Shown here one piece after another: positions 14,922 through 22,061 of a DNA stretch of 30,056 nt. The notes beneath the pieces are model-generated. The model was not told where the DNA came from and did not search any database. It saw only the letters and a program-made list of their open reading frames with translations. Origin of the DNA: an uncultured Rivibacter sp. (GTDB lineage: Bacteria; Pseudomonadota; Gammaproteobacteria; Burkholderiales; Burkholderiaceae); assembly GCA_946480925.1 (NCBI GenBank), contig CAMLLU010000065.1:1-30056 (forward strand), given 5' to 3'. Position numbers and translations under genes: made by a program. The number at the start of each line of letters is the position of its first letter. Within the stretch, counting starts at the first letter, position 1.

Positions 14922-15046
14922 GGTGGGGCTCCTGTGCGGTGACGAGGAAGTGCTGGGGTCAGCACGTCCATGGTCACGCGATGGGAGCGGGGGCTACGTT
15001 GGCACTGTGGCGTCTTGTGGTGGGCGCGCCAATACCGCGTCAGCGG

Positions 15047-15346
15047 TTAAGTCCAGACAAAGATATTCAGAGGTGTCTGAGGCATTCCAATTGGCATCGG
15101 AACCTGTGTGAGCTCGCCCCAAGCTATCGGCAACGTGAATCCGGCCCGTGAGACGTGGATGAGGTTATGAAAACCTTGCACACCAGTAAAAACAGGGAAA
15201 GGGTGAGCAAAGTAAGCCGTGTACGTGAGGTGCACGATCTCAGTCTTCGTGTGCCCAAGCCTTTCGAGCCAAGAGCGCTTCATGACGTGCTCTTTTGCTC
15301 GGTCCTTGCCGACCAATGGTTTTTCGCAGAAAAGACAGCTTCTCAA
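15047..15346 (-). CDS. HNH-like CxxC protein, probably truncated at its 3' end
   Basis: The best start is TTG at 15346-15344, six bases after GGAGGAGG. The product begins RSCLFCEKPLVGKDRAKEHV and continues MKRSWLERLGH. A CxxC pair followed by K-x-x-EHV-x-x-x-W is the opening of a group of HNH-like zinc proteins, which usually carry a second C-x2-C-N pair 40-80 residues later. No second pair appears before the stop at 15047, and the last residues look unlike the rest. The IS91-type element lies immediately to the right in gene order, so truncation by the insertion is likely. Total length here is 99 residues. No function can be assigned. Base composition is less GC-rich than in the flanking housekeeping genes. 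Confidence 0.5.
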   Translation of the reverse strand: MRSCLFCEKPLVGKDRAKEHVMKRSWLERLGHTKTEIVHLTYTAYFAHPFPVFTGVQGFHNLIHVSRAGFTLPIAWGELTQVPMPIGMPQTPLNIFVWT

Positions 15347-15377
15347 TTCGTGCCTCCTCCAAACAATGCGGCGCAAC

Positions 15378-15596
15378 TTAGATCTGCCTTTTCCATCGGC
15401 GCAGGCGATAGCCGACAAATCCTCCTAATACAGCGACAGCCGGCCACGCATAGAGAAAAGCATCGATGAAGACATCGGCTTTGGCTGGTGAGTAGTGCAG
15501 CACTTGCACTTGGTACTGGGAGACGCCGACCGCCACACAGAAGGCCATCGCCGCGAACATCGTGGCGCCTAGCAGGGTGAAGACCACCGCTCTCAT
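15378..15596 (-). CDS. Small two-helix membrane protein, possible Tae4 immunity partner
   Basis: The 72-residue protein has two hydrophobic helices (about residues 4-25 and 46-65) and a basic tail (RLRRWKRQI). Its ATG (15596-15594) overlaps the stop of the Tae4-like amidase gene (ATGA), so the two are translationally coupled. T6SS effectors are normally followed by an immunity gene. Known Tai4 proteins are larger periplasmic proteins of roughly 110-120 residues, and this one does not look like them. It could be an unusual immunity protein, an accessory membrane protein such as a holin-like factor, or unrelated. I do not recognise the family. Confidence 0.6.
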   Translation of the reverse strand: MRAVVFTLLGATMFAAMAFCVAVGVSQYQVQVLHYSPAKADVFIDAFLYAWPAVAVLGGFVGYRLRRWKRQI

Positions 15597-16091
15597 GGCA
15601 ACCCCCAGAACCAGACGCGGTCGGCGTCGCGGTAATCGGACCCGAGGCCGAAGGAACCGATGCGGGCATAGATGGCAACGAGCGATCGCAAATGCGTCAA
15701 CCGGCTACCGTTCCATAAGTCAATGTGGTCGCCTTGCCGACCTTCGCCCCAATAGTTCTGAAAGAAGACCACGCCCGTACGGCTTTTCATGCCGCGCTGA
15801 CCTTCAACTTCGCCGAAAGCTTCTTTGCCACTGAACTTCTCAGTCTTCGAGGGCAAAGGCTTCGCCGGAGATGCCAGCCAGTCAGCGACCTCCTGGGCGC
15901 GTATAGCGTATCTGGGCTTGTCTTTCTGCCATGACAGCTGGCCAGTGAAGGTGCCCACGTTCACACCTGCTCTTTGCAGCGCCGCGTAGAGATTGATTGC
16001 GCACTGATTCTCGTAAGCGGCTTTGTCGAGCAACGGGTCTTCTCCCGTGACGTTCGGGTGGTGGTTCCAGATCGCAGCAAAACGTTGGCAT
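15593..16091 (-). pseudogene. Tae4-type T6SS peptidoglycan amidase effector, frameshifted near its start
   Basis: The long frame contains IWNHHPNV, NQCAINLYAALQRAGV (putative catalytic Cys) and GRQGDHIDLWNG (putative catalytic His), the pattern of the Tae4 amidase family, which cleave peptide cross-links in the periplasm of rival bacteria. The good start (ATG 16091-16089, preceded by AAAGGAG) is out of frame with this body. Dropping one T from the T4 run at 16082-16079 joins them and gives MPTFAAIWNHHPNV, a typical Tae4 beginning, and a 165-residue protein (499 bases is 3x166+1). Without the correction the body would need a TTG at 16138 with no ribosome site. So the gene is a fresh pseudogene, or the base is a sequencing error. 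Confidence 0.75.
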
Positions 16092-16159
16092 GTGTTCTCG
16101 GCTCCTTTGCGAATTTGCGAGCCATTCTGCGCGCGCAATGTGCGCCGTTCGGCTTCCTC

Positions 16160-16429
16160 TTAGGGATGGCGCGTTACCGTCAACACGCTTTGCACGCGTG
16201 CCAGAAAACTCGAGCACTCCTGCGCTGAACTCACGCGCACCCGGGTAAAGCTCGTCAAGTCCAGCTTCACGTCGGCATACAGGCCCGACGGGTCTTCATG
16301 AAAGTGCAGAAAGCCTTTGGACTTCAGATAGAACGCGCCGGGCGTTCTCTCGACCAACCGGTCGAGCTTGCGTAGCTCGTCAAGCAGCGGCTGCAGCAGG
16401 CGCAGGGTTTCGGGGGATGCGCGTTTCAT
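16160..16429 (-). CDS. Conserved-looking hypothetical protein of 89 residues
   Basis: The product is basic and helical at the N-terminus (ETLRLLQPLLDELRKLDRLVERTPG) followed by a beta-rich part, KGFLHFHEDPSGLYADVKL, and ends with FLARVQSVLTVTRHP. I recall small hypothetical proteins with a similar F-L-H-F-H-x-D-P-x-G-L-Y/F-A-D core, but know no function. There is no signal peptide or membrane segment. The ATG at 16429-16427 lies 6 bases after the frameshifted membrane-protein gene, and the amidase gene follows about 70 bases later, so all three appear to be one minus-strand operon. Confidence 0.65.
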   Translation of the reverse strand: MKRASPETLRLLQPLLDELRKLDRLVERTPGAFYLKSKGFLHFHEDPSGLYADVKLDLTSFTRVRVSSAQECSSFLARVQSVLTVTRHP

Positions 16430-16435
16430 GCCGAT

Positions 16436-16788
16436 TCACCAGACGAGCCAGGCGATCAGCAGGCCGATCGCGGCACCCAGCCAGAGCATGGCCTTCATCC
16501 AGGTGGATGCATCGCGATCCGGATACACGAGGCGGTCGCCGGCCGAGCTGGCAAGGCCGACGACGAAGTGCAGCACGCTTCCTGCCAGGCCGAACCCGGC
16601 GTTGGTCGACAAGTAGCCGCCAAGGCCCCGAATGCTGCGCCCCCGAAGACGAAGATCGGGAACGACACCTCGATACCCAACGTGAGCAACAGCACCGTGA
16701 GCACCAGCCCGCCCACCAATCCCGCGAGCAATCCGAGCGCAGTGGTGCCGAGACGAAACGCGGATTCAGAGTCTGGGTCCTGGTTCAT
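16436..16788 (-). pseudogene. Small membrane protein gene with a one-base deletion
   Basis: From ATG 16788 the frame gives MNQDPDSESAFRLGTTALGL, then two glycine-rich hydrophobic helices (LLAGLVGGLVLTVLLLTLGI and FPIFVFGGAAFG). At the G-run on the minus strand (16629-16626) the sensible reading shifts frame and continues LGGYLSTNAGFGLAGSVLHF, then WMKAMLWLGAAIGLLIAWLVW and a stop at 16438-16436. The span is 353 bases, one short of 118 codons, so one missing G explains the break. The repaired protein of 117 residues would have four hydrophobic segments. The family is unknown. It is the first gene of the string that leads to the Tae4-like amidase. Confidence 0.65.
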
Positions 16789-16805
16789 GGTGAGAGGGCA
16801 GAAGG

Positions 16806-17201
16806 TCAGGTCTGCGGCACATGGCACGCCACGCACAGCTTGTTGCCGTCCGGGTCGCGAAAGTAGGTGCCGTAGTAGTTCGCGTGGTACTCCGGCCGCA
16901 AGCCGGGCGGGCCTTCGCACGTGCCGCCGTGGGCCAGCGCGACGGCGTGTGCATGGTCCACCGCCGCGCGGCTCTCGGCCATGAAGGCCACCATCTGGCC
17001 GTTGCCGGGCATGTGCGGCTGCTGGTCGTAAGGCTTGCCGATGAGGAACAGCGGGCGTGGCCCGCCGGTGGTCTGCCAGCCGGCCCATGGGCGCTCGGGT
17101 TCGCAAAAGCGCGGCTCGATGCCCAGGGCCGTCATCAACGGCCTGTAGAAGGCGAGGGCGCGATCGAAATCGTTGGTGCCGACGAAGATGTGAGAGAACA
17201 T
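16806..17201 (-). CDS. VOC-family (glyoxalase/dioxygenase fold) protein
   Basis: The 131-residue protein has the two beta-alpha-beta-beta-beta modules of the vicinal oxygen chelate fold: FSHIFVGTNDFDRALAFYRPLM at the N-terminus and NGQMVAFMAESRAAVDHAHAVAL in the middle, ending with YYGTYFRDPDGNKLCVACH, the typical YxxYFxDPDGN metal-site strand. Candidate metal ligands are His4 and residues in the YFRDPDGN strand. Such proteins are lyases, isomerases, dioxygenases or resistance proteins, and the substrate cannot be told. The ATG at 17201-17199 starts exactly at the canonical F-x-H-I/V position. It stands alone, divergent from the secreted-protein gene. Confidence 0.88.
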   Translation of the reverse strand: MFSHIFVGTNDFDRALAFYRPLMTALGIEPRFCEPERPWAGWQTTGGPRPLFLIGKPYDQQPHMPGNGQMVAFMAESRAAVDHAHAVALAHGGTCEGPPGLRPEYHANYYGTYFRDPDGNKLCVACHVPQT

Positions 17202-17299
17202 GGCGGGCCCGCTGGGCTGGGTGCGCGGATTTTGTGCTGCGCATACCCTCCGGTACAACCGGTGTGCGAACTCGTTTCACCGTCGCCCCTCCAACCTCC

Positions 17300-17821
17300 A
17301 TGCCCGCCCGCCTCGTTGTATTGACCGCTGCCTGGGCCGCCGCGCTGGCCTGCCATGCCGCCCCGAGCCCGCAACAGGGCGACCGCATGAATTCCCCCGC
17401 CTGCCGCAAGGCGCTCGATGCGCTGCAGACCCAGGAGGCCGCCGCGGCTTCGGCGCCGCCGGGCAGCGCGCAGCAGCGCACCACGCGGGCCAAGCTCAAG
17501 ACGCTGCAGCGCCAGGCGGCCCGTGCCTGCCTGGGCAGCAGCCGTGCCGGCGAGCGCCTGGCGCTGCCTTCGCGCTCGGCCCAGCCGCCCATCAGCGTGC
17601 CGCCGGTGTCTCCGGGGGCGTTGCCAGGGCAGCTGCCCGCCGCCTCGCCACCGCCGCTGGCCTTGCCCACGCAGGCGCCGCTGGTCACGCTGACGGCCTG
17701 CGACGCGACCGGCTGCCTGGCCAGCGACGGCACGCGCCTGCACTGGGTGGGCCCCAACCTGCTGGGCCCGCGCGGGCTGTGTACGGTGCACGGAGTGACG
17801 CTGCAATGCCCCAACCCTTGA
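17300..17821 (+). CDS. Secreted hypothetical protein with a C-terminal cysteine motif
   Basis: The ATG at 17300 gives a signal peptide (MPARLVVLTAAWAAALACHA, cleavage near residue 20-21). The mature part begins with a helical, basic, Ala/Gln-rich section (about residues 30-90: ACRKALDALQTQEAAAA, RAKLKTLQRQAARACL), then a Pro-rich linker with repeated PP and PLALP (about 95-130). The C-terminal module has the pattern C-D-x-x-G-C-L-A-S-D-G-T-R-L ... G-L-C-T-V-H-G-V-T-L-Q-C, which could form two disulphides. The total is 173 residues. I recall similar periplasmic proteins in Comamonadaceae without known function. The earlier open frame upstream lacks any signal-like sequence. Confidence 0.72.
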   Translation: MPARLVVLTAAWAAALACHAAPSPQQGDRMNSPACRKALDALQTQEAAAASAPPGSAQQRTTRAKLKTLQRQAARACLGSSRAGERLALPSRSAQPPISVPPVSPGALPGQLPAASPPPLALPTQAPLVTLTACDATGCLASDGTRLHWVGPNLLGPRGLCTVHGVTLQCPNP

Positions 17822-17879
17822 GAACACGAGGCACCGCCCTGATAATCCCCGGCAGTTCGACTGTCGAGCCGGAGATGGC

Positions 17880-18092
17880 ATGCAGGTCCTGAAAGACAAG
17901 GATGACGCGCTGTACACGAGCCTGGTCCGCCTGGCCGGCGGCAATGCAGACATCGTGATGCAGGTGCTCTCCAAGCCATCGCGCCGCACGGTGAAGCTCG
18001 GCACCGTGATCCAGGAAATCGAAGACTTGCGCGACCGCGCCACGCAGGCGGCCACCGCCGCCAACGACGCCGCCAGCCGCCTGGCCGGCTGA
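17880..18092 (+). CDS. Small hypothetical protein, helical
   Basis: The 70-residue product begins MQVLKDKDDALYTSLVRLAGG and ends with an Ala-rich helix (QEIEDLRDRATQAATAANDAASRLAG) that could form a short coiled coil. A GGAG lies 5 bases before the ATG, supporting a real gene. It lies 58 bases after the secreted-protein gene and 31 bases before the next membrane-protein gene, so it may share their transcript. No domain is recognised. Confidence 0.6.
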   Translation: MQVLKDKDDALYTSLVRLAGGNADIVMQVLSKPSRRTVKLGTVIQEIEDLRDRATQAATAANDAASRLAG

Positions 18093-18123
18093 ACCACCGG
18101 CACCGCTCCCTCCCTCTCTCCTT

Positions 18124-19050
18124 ATGTCCATCGCGTGGGCGACTGGCGTCCTCGTCGTCCTGTTGCTCCCCGGTTTCTTTTTCTTCTGGGGCTTCTACGC
18201 CCCGCACCAGGTCACCCGTGAAAGCGTTCCTGCCAGCCCGCTGGGGCAACTGGCCGGCGCGGTGGTGGTGAGCTTTTTCGTGCACGCCGCGGCCTACAGC
18301 GTGATCAACAGCGCGCTGATGTGCCGCGCGACGGCAGGCGGCTGGTTCACCGCGGTGCCCTGCATCGACTTCGACCAGCTCGCCGCGGTGCTGCGCATCG
18401 ACGGCGCCACGCTGCCGGGGCGCCCGCAGCGGCCGCTCAACGACATGTTCGACGCGTTCGCGCCGTGGATCCTGGGCTACTTCGCCATCGTGGCCGGCGC
18501 TGCCTTCACGCTGGGCCTGGGCGGCGGCAAGCTGGTCAGCAACGGCCGCCTGCCGATGATGCGGCACCGCTACCTGTTCATGCTCGAAGAGGCGCGCAAG
18601 CGCGAGGGCACCATACGCCGCGGCAGCAAGCAGACCGAAGCGCGGCTGGTGCGCGCGCACGTGCTGTCGAAGACCATGCATGAAGACCTGGTGCTCATCT
18701 ACGACGGCATCCTGCAGGACTTCTACGCCAAGGCCGACGGCACCATCAGCTACATCGTGCTGCGCGGCGCACGCTCGGGCACCGTCAAGATCACCGGCGA
18801 CCAGCCGCGGCGCGCGGGCGAAACCACCGCGCTCGAAAGCGGCTCGGTGGGCGATGCGACGACGGCCTTGCTGGTGCTCACCAGCGACGACATCGCCAAC
18901 GTCTACTTCGAGCACCTCACCACGGTGCTCAAGAGCCCTGAAGAAGAAGAGCAGCTGGCCCAGGCGCTGCAGCGCTACGAGGCCGAGCTGGCCGAAACCG
19001 CTGCGGACAAGTCCCCCAGCCCGCCCGCAGGAAGCCCTCCGCCGGCCTGA
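18124..19050 (+). CDS. Membrane protein of unknown function (DUF6338-like)
   Basis: The 308-residue product has an N-terminal hydrophobic helix with a PGF motif (VLLLPGFFFFWGFY, about residues 13-26), a second (LAGAVVVSFFVHAAAYSVI, about 41-59) and a third (ILGYFAIVAGAAFTLGLGGG, about 118-137). A soluble C-terminal half follows that contains KTMHEDLVLIYDGILQDFYAK and ends in a Pro/Ser-rich tail. This layout resembles the DUF6338 family; I make that match from memory with limited confidence. The function is unknown. It converges on the aconitase-like gene, with only 4 bases between the stop codons. Confidence 0.7.
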   Translation: MSIAWATGVLVVLLLPGFFFFWGFYAPHQVTRESVPASPLGQLAGAVVVSFFVHAAAYSVINSALMCRATAGGWFTAVPCIDFDQLAAVLRIDGATLPGRPQRPLNDMFDAFAPWILGYFAIVAGAAFTLGLGGGKLVSNGRLPMMRHRYLFMLEEARKREGTIRRGSKQTEARLVRAHVLSKTMHEDLVLIYDGILQDFYAKADGTISYIVLRGARSGTVKITGDQPRRAGETTALESGSVGDATTALLVLTSDDIANVYFEHLTTVLKSPEEEEQLAQALQRYEAELAETAADKSPSPPAGSPPPA

Positions 19051-19054
19051 AGGT

Positions 19055-21028
19055 TCAGGCCACCTCGCGCCGCTTCAGGTCTTCGAACGACCCCAGTTCG
19101 CCGAGGATGGCGCTGGCGGCCACCGTGGGCGGGCTCGCGAGCCACACCTGGCCGGGGCCGCTGCGGCCAGGGAAGTTGCGGTTGATCGCGCTCACGGTGA
19201 CCTGCTCGCTCACCGTGGACGAACCAGGGCCGCAGTTGGCGCAGGCGCCGCAGGCCGGCTGCAGCAGCTCGGCGCCCACCGCTTCGAAGGCGGCGAGATA
19301 GCCCTGGCGCTCGCAGTAGTCGCGCACGTCCACGGTGCCGAACTGCAGGTACAGCTTCACCCCGGGCGCCACGCGCAGGCCGCGTTGCGCGGCCCAGCTC
19401 AGCACCGCGTGGTAGTGGTCGAAGTCTTCGCGCTTGCCGGCGGTGCAGCTGCCGCCGTAGGCGATGTTCACGCGCACCGGCTCCTGCAACGCCGTCAGCG
19501 CCATGCCATTGCCGGGGTCGCCCGGGCGCGCGACCATGGGCTCGAGCGTGCTGCAGCTCACCTGCAGCCGCGCCGCGTAGTGCGCGCCTTCGTCGCTGCG
19601 CATCCATGGTTCGAGCGTGATGTCGACGCCGCGCCGTTCCTTCACGAAACGCACGGTCTCCTCGTCGGGCTCCACGATGCCGGTGAAGCCGCCCAGCTCG
19701 GCCACCATGTTGGTGAGCGTCGCGCGTTCGTCGGTGGCCATGCTCCGCACCACCGGGCCGGCGAATTCGAACACCTTGCCCACCCCCGCGCCGGCGCGGA
19801 TCTCGGGCAGCGCCAGCAGGTGCAGTACCACGTCCTTCGCGGTCACGCCGGCGAGTAGCTCGCCGTCCAGGTCGACCCGCAGCACCTCGGGCATCGTGAT
19901 GCGCACCGCACCGCTCACGAAGGCATTGGCCATGTCGGTGGTGCCCACGCCGAAGGCCACGCAGCCCAAGGCGCCGCTGTGGGGCGTGTGCGAATCGGTG
20001 CCCACCACGAGCTGGCCGGGCAGCGCGTAGCGCTCGGCCATCATCGCGTGTGAAATGCCTTGCGAGCCCCGGTTGCCGGGGTCGCCGGCCTCTAGTGCCT
20101 CGACATAGCCGTGGTCGCGCAGGCCGAAGCGTTCGACGAAGGTGCGATGCGCGCGCGACAGCCCCGTCACGCCGCCCACCAGCCCCTGCGACACGTGCGC
20201 CGGGCTGGCGTGCACGTACGACAGGTGGTCTTCGAAGGTGACGATGCCTTCAGGCTCGTGCAGCACGAGCGCGTCGCCGAACTGCTGGTGCAGCAGCCAT
20301 GCCGCCATGCCGGTGTAGTACTCGTGGATGAAGCGCCAATCGGCGCGCACGAAGCCCCCTTGGCCGGGAGCGAGCTGTGCGGGTGTCTCGGTGGTGGCCA
20401 GCGCGTGGCGTGCCACGACCTTCTCGAACAGCGTTTGCGGCGTGGCGGCAGGCATGGCCGTGTGCGCGGCGCTCACGCGCAGCTTCGTGCGCCCGTATGC
20501 CAGCAGCCCGCCGGCCCGCAAGATGGCCGACGCCAGCGCATCGCGCCCGGCCAGCAGCTCGTCGATCTCGATGGGCTCGCCACGGCGGATGCGCTCGACC
20601 AGCCCGAAGTCGGTGGACGTGAACAGCCCCACGTTGTCGGCGTTCTGCCGGTAGATGCGCTCGAAGCTTTCGGCGATGACCAGCCGCACGCCGGCGGCAC
20701 GCTCGGCCACCACGCTGTGTTCGCGCGAGCTGCCCTTGCCGTAGCGCCGGCCGCCCACCACCACCTCGACGCCGGCGTCGCGGATCGCATCGCGGCCGAT
20801 GGGCTGCTCACCGCGGGCCGTGAAGCCCGTGTAGGGGTAGCGACCGAGCGTGGCGTCGAAATGCACCATCACCGGCAGCGGCGAGATCTCGTCGGTGGAG
20901 ACGTCGTCGCGCAAGGCGCCGGCCTCTTTGCGCGAGAGCTGGCGGCCGGCCAGCTGAGCACGCACCAGCCCGGCGTCCTGGCTCAGCCACAGCACGCGGC
21001 GCGAGTCGAAGGCCAGTGCGGTGCCCAC
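19055..21028 (-). CDS. Aconitase-superfamily dehydratase with N-terminal swivel domain
   Basis: The 657-residue protein starts at GTG 21028. Residues about 1-190 are the swivel (LeuD/aconitase domain 4) module with YGKGSSREHSVVAERAAGV and FERIYRQNADNVG. Residues about 210-657 are the catalytic module with GTDSHTPHSGALGCVAFGVG, GVTAKDVVLHLLAL, and cluster ligands C528 (GSCT) and C593/C596 (ACGACANCG). Swivel-first order is that of AcnB, but there is no AcnB HEAT-like domain, so the protein resembles a LeuD-LeuC fusion. It should hydrate or dehydrate a hydroxy di- or tricarboxylate using a [4Fe-4S] cluster. It lies 4 bases after the Bug receptor gene and ends an operon with a CoA-transferase and an HMG-CoA-lyase-like enzyme, so citraconate/citramalate-type substrates are more likely than citrate. 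Confidence 0.85.
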   Translation of the reverse strand: MGTALAFDSRRVLWLSQDAGLVRAQLAGRQLSRKEAGALRDDVSTDEISPLPVMVHFDATLGRYPYTGFTARGEQPIGRDAIRDAGVEVVVGGRRYGKGSSREHSVVAERAAGVRLVIAESFERIYRQNADNVGLFTSTDFGLVERIRRGEPIEIDELLAGRDALASAILRAGGLLAYGRTKLRVSAAHTAMPAATPQTLFEKVVARHALATTETPAQLAPGQGGFVRADWRFIHEYYTGMAAWLLHQQFGDALVLHEPEGIVTFEDHLSYVHASPAHVSQGLVGGVTGLSRAHRTFVERFGLRDHGYVEALEAGDPGNRGSQGISHAMMAERYALPGQLVVGTDSHTPHSGALGCVAFGVGTTDMANAFVSGAVRITMPEVLRVDLDGELLAGVTAKDVVLHLLALPEIRAGAGVGKVFEFAGPVVRSMATDERATLTNMVAELGGFTGIVEPDEETVRFVKERRGVDITLEPWMRSDEGAHYAARLQVSCSTLEPMVARPGDPGNGMALTALQEPVRVNIAYGGSCTAGKREDFDHYHAVLSWAAQRGLRVAPGVKLYLQFGTVDVRDYCERQGYLAAFEAVGAELLQPACGACANCGPGSSTVSEQVTVSAINRNFPGRSGPGQVWLASPPTVAASAILGELGSFEDLKRREVA

Positions 21029-21032
21029 GTCG

Positions 21033-22016
21033 TCACTGCAGCTCGACGCCCGCCTTCTTGACCAGCGCCGCGTACTTCGCCATCTCGGTCTTGAAGAAAT
21101 GCTGCGCGTGTTCGGTGCTCACGTTGATCACGTTGCCCTGCTTGGCCATCAGCTCCTTCACGTCCGGCGCGTTGAACGCGGTCACCACGGCGTCGTGCAC
21201 GCGCTTCACTTCGGCGGCCGGCAGGCCCTTGGGGCCCACCACCGCGATCCAGGCTTCGACCACGTAGTCGGGCACGCCCTGTTCCACGAAGGTGGGGATC
21301 TCGGGCGCCGCGGCGATGCGCTGCTGCGTGGCCACGCCGATGGCGCGCAGTGCGCCGCTCTTCAGGTGCGCCTGCACGCTGGGCAGCGACACGGTGCCGA
21401 ACTCCACCTGCCCGCCGATGAGGTCGGTGACCATGGGGCCCACGCCCTTGTACGGGATGTGGCGCGCCTTGGCGCCCACCTGGTCGAGGTACATCTCGGC
21501 GGCCAGGTGCAGGATGGTGCCGTTGCCGCCCGAGGCGTAGGTCATGTCGCCGTTCTTCGCCTTCAGCAGCGCCACCAGTTCCTTCGAGTTGGTGGCCGGT
21601 ACCTTGGCGGGGTTCACCACCAGCACCACCGGCGTGTAGCCGCAGATGGCGATGGGCGTGAAGTCGCCCGGCATGTTGAACGGCAGCGACTTGTAGACGC
21701 TCGGGAAGATCACCACGTTGTTCGACACCACGCCCAGCGTGTGGCCGTCGGGCGCCGAGCGCGCCAGCGCCTGCAGCCCGACGATGCCGCCTGCGCCCGG
21801 CTGGTTGTCGACCACCACCGTGGCGCCCAGCGCCTTGCCCAGCGCGGCCTGCGCGCCGCGGGTGATGGCGTCCACGCCCGAGCCGGTGGCGTTGGGCAGG
21901 ATGAAGCGCACGGTCTTGTCCTGCGCCATGGCGCCGGGCTGGGCCAGGCCCACGGCGCCCAGGGCGGCCAGGCCTTCGAGCACGCGGCGACGGGTGAAGT
22001 GGCGGGGTGCGGTCAT
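21033..22016 (-). CDS. Bug/TctC-family periplasmic solute-binding protein
   Basis: The 327-residue protein has a signal peptide with RRRVLEG (Tat-like, close to R-R-x-L) and cleavage after AMA near residue 31. The Bug fold signatures follow: VRFILPNATGSGVDAITRG, VVVDNQPGAGGIVGLQALA, PDGHTLGVVSNN, and the HIPYKGVGPMVTDLIGGQVEFG block. Bug proteins capture carboxylates, usually for TctAB membrane partners. No tctA or tctB gene is in the window, so it is an orphan receptor, common in Burkholderiales. The operon partners suggest that its ligand is the dicarboxylate they degrade. It is the third gene of the minus-strand operon, 45 bases after the CoA-transferase. Confidence 0.92.
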   Translation of the reverse strand: MTAPRHFTRRRVLEGLAALGAVGLAQPGAMAQDKTVRFILPNATGSGVDAITRGAQAALGKALGATVVVDNQPGAGGIVGLQALARSAPDGHTLGVVSNNVVIFPSVYKSLPFNMPGDFTPIAICGYTPVVLVVNPAKVPATNSKELVALLKAKNGDMTYASGGNGTILHLAAEMYLDQVGAKARHIPYKGVGPMVTDLIGGQVEFGTVSLPSVQAHLKSGALRAIGVATQQRIAAAPEIPTFVEQGVPDYVVEAWIAVVGPKGLPAAEVKRVHDAVVTAFNAPDVKELMAKQGNVINVSTEHAQHFFKTEMAKYAALVKKAGVELQ

Positions 22017-22061
22017 CGTGTGATCTCCGTGTCGTTGTGGTTGGGGGCTTGCGATGTTGCC

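Noticed and set aside
16495..18915. Minus-strand open frame of 806 codons across several small genes
   Set aside because: It crosses a VOC gene, a secreted-protein gene and a membrane-protein gene in the wrong frame or strand; only its last part coincides with the real frameshifted membrane-protein gene.
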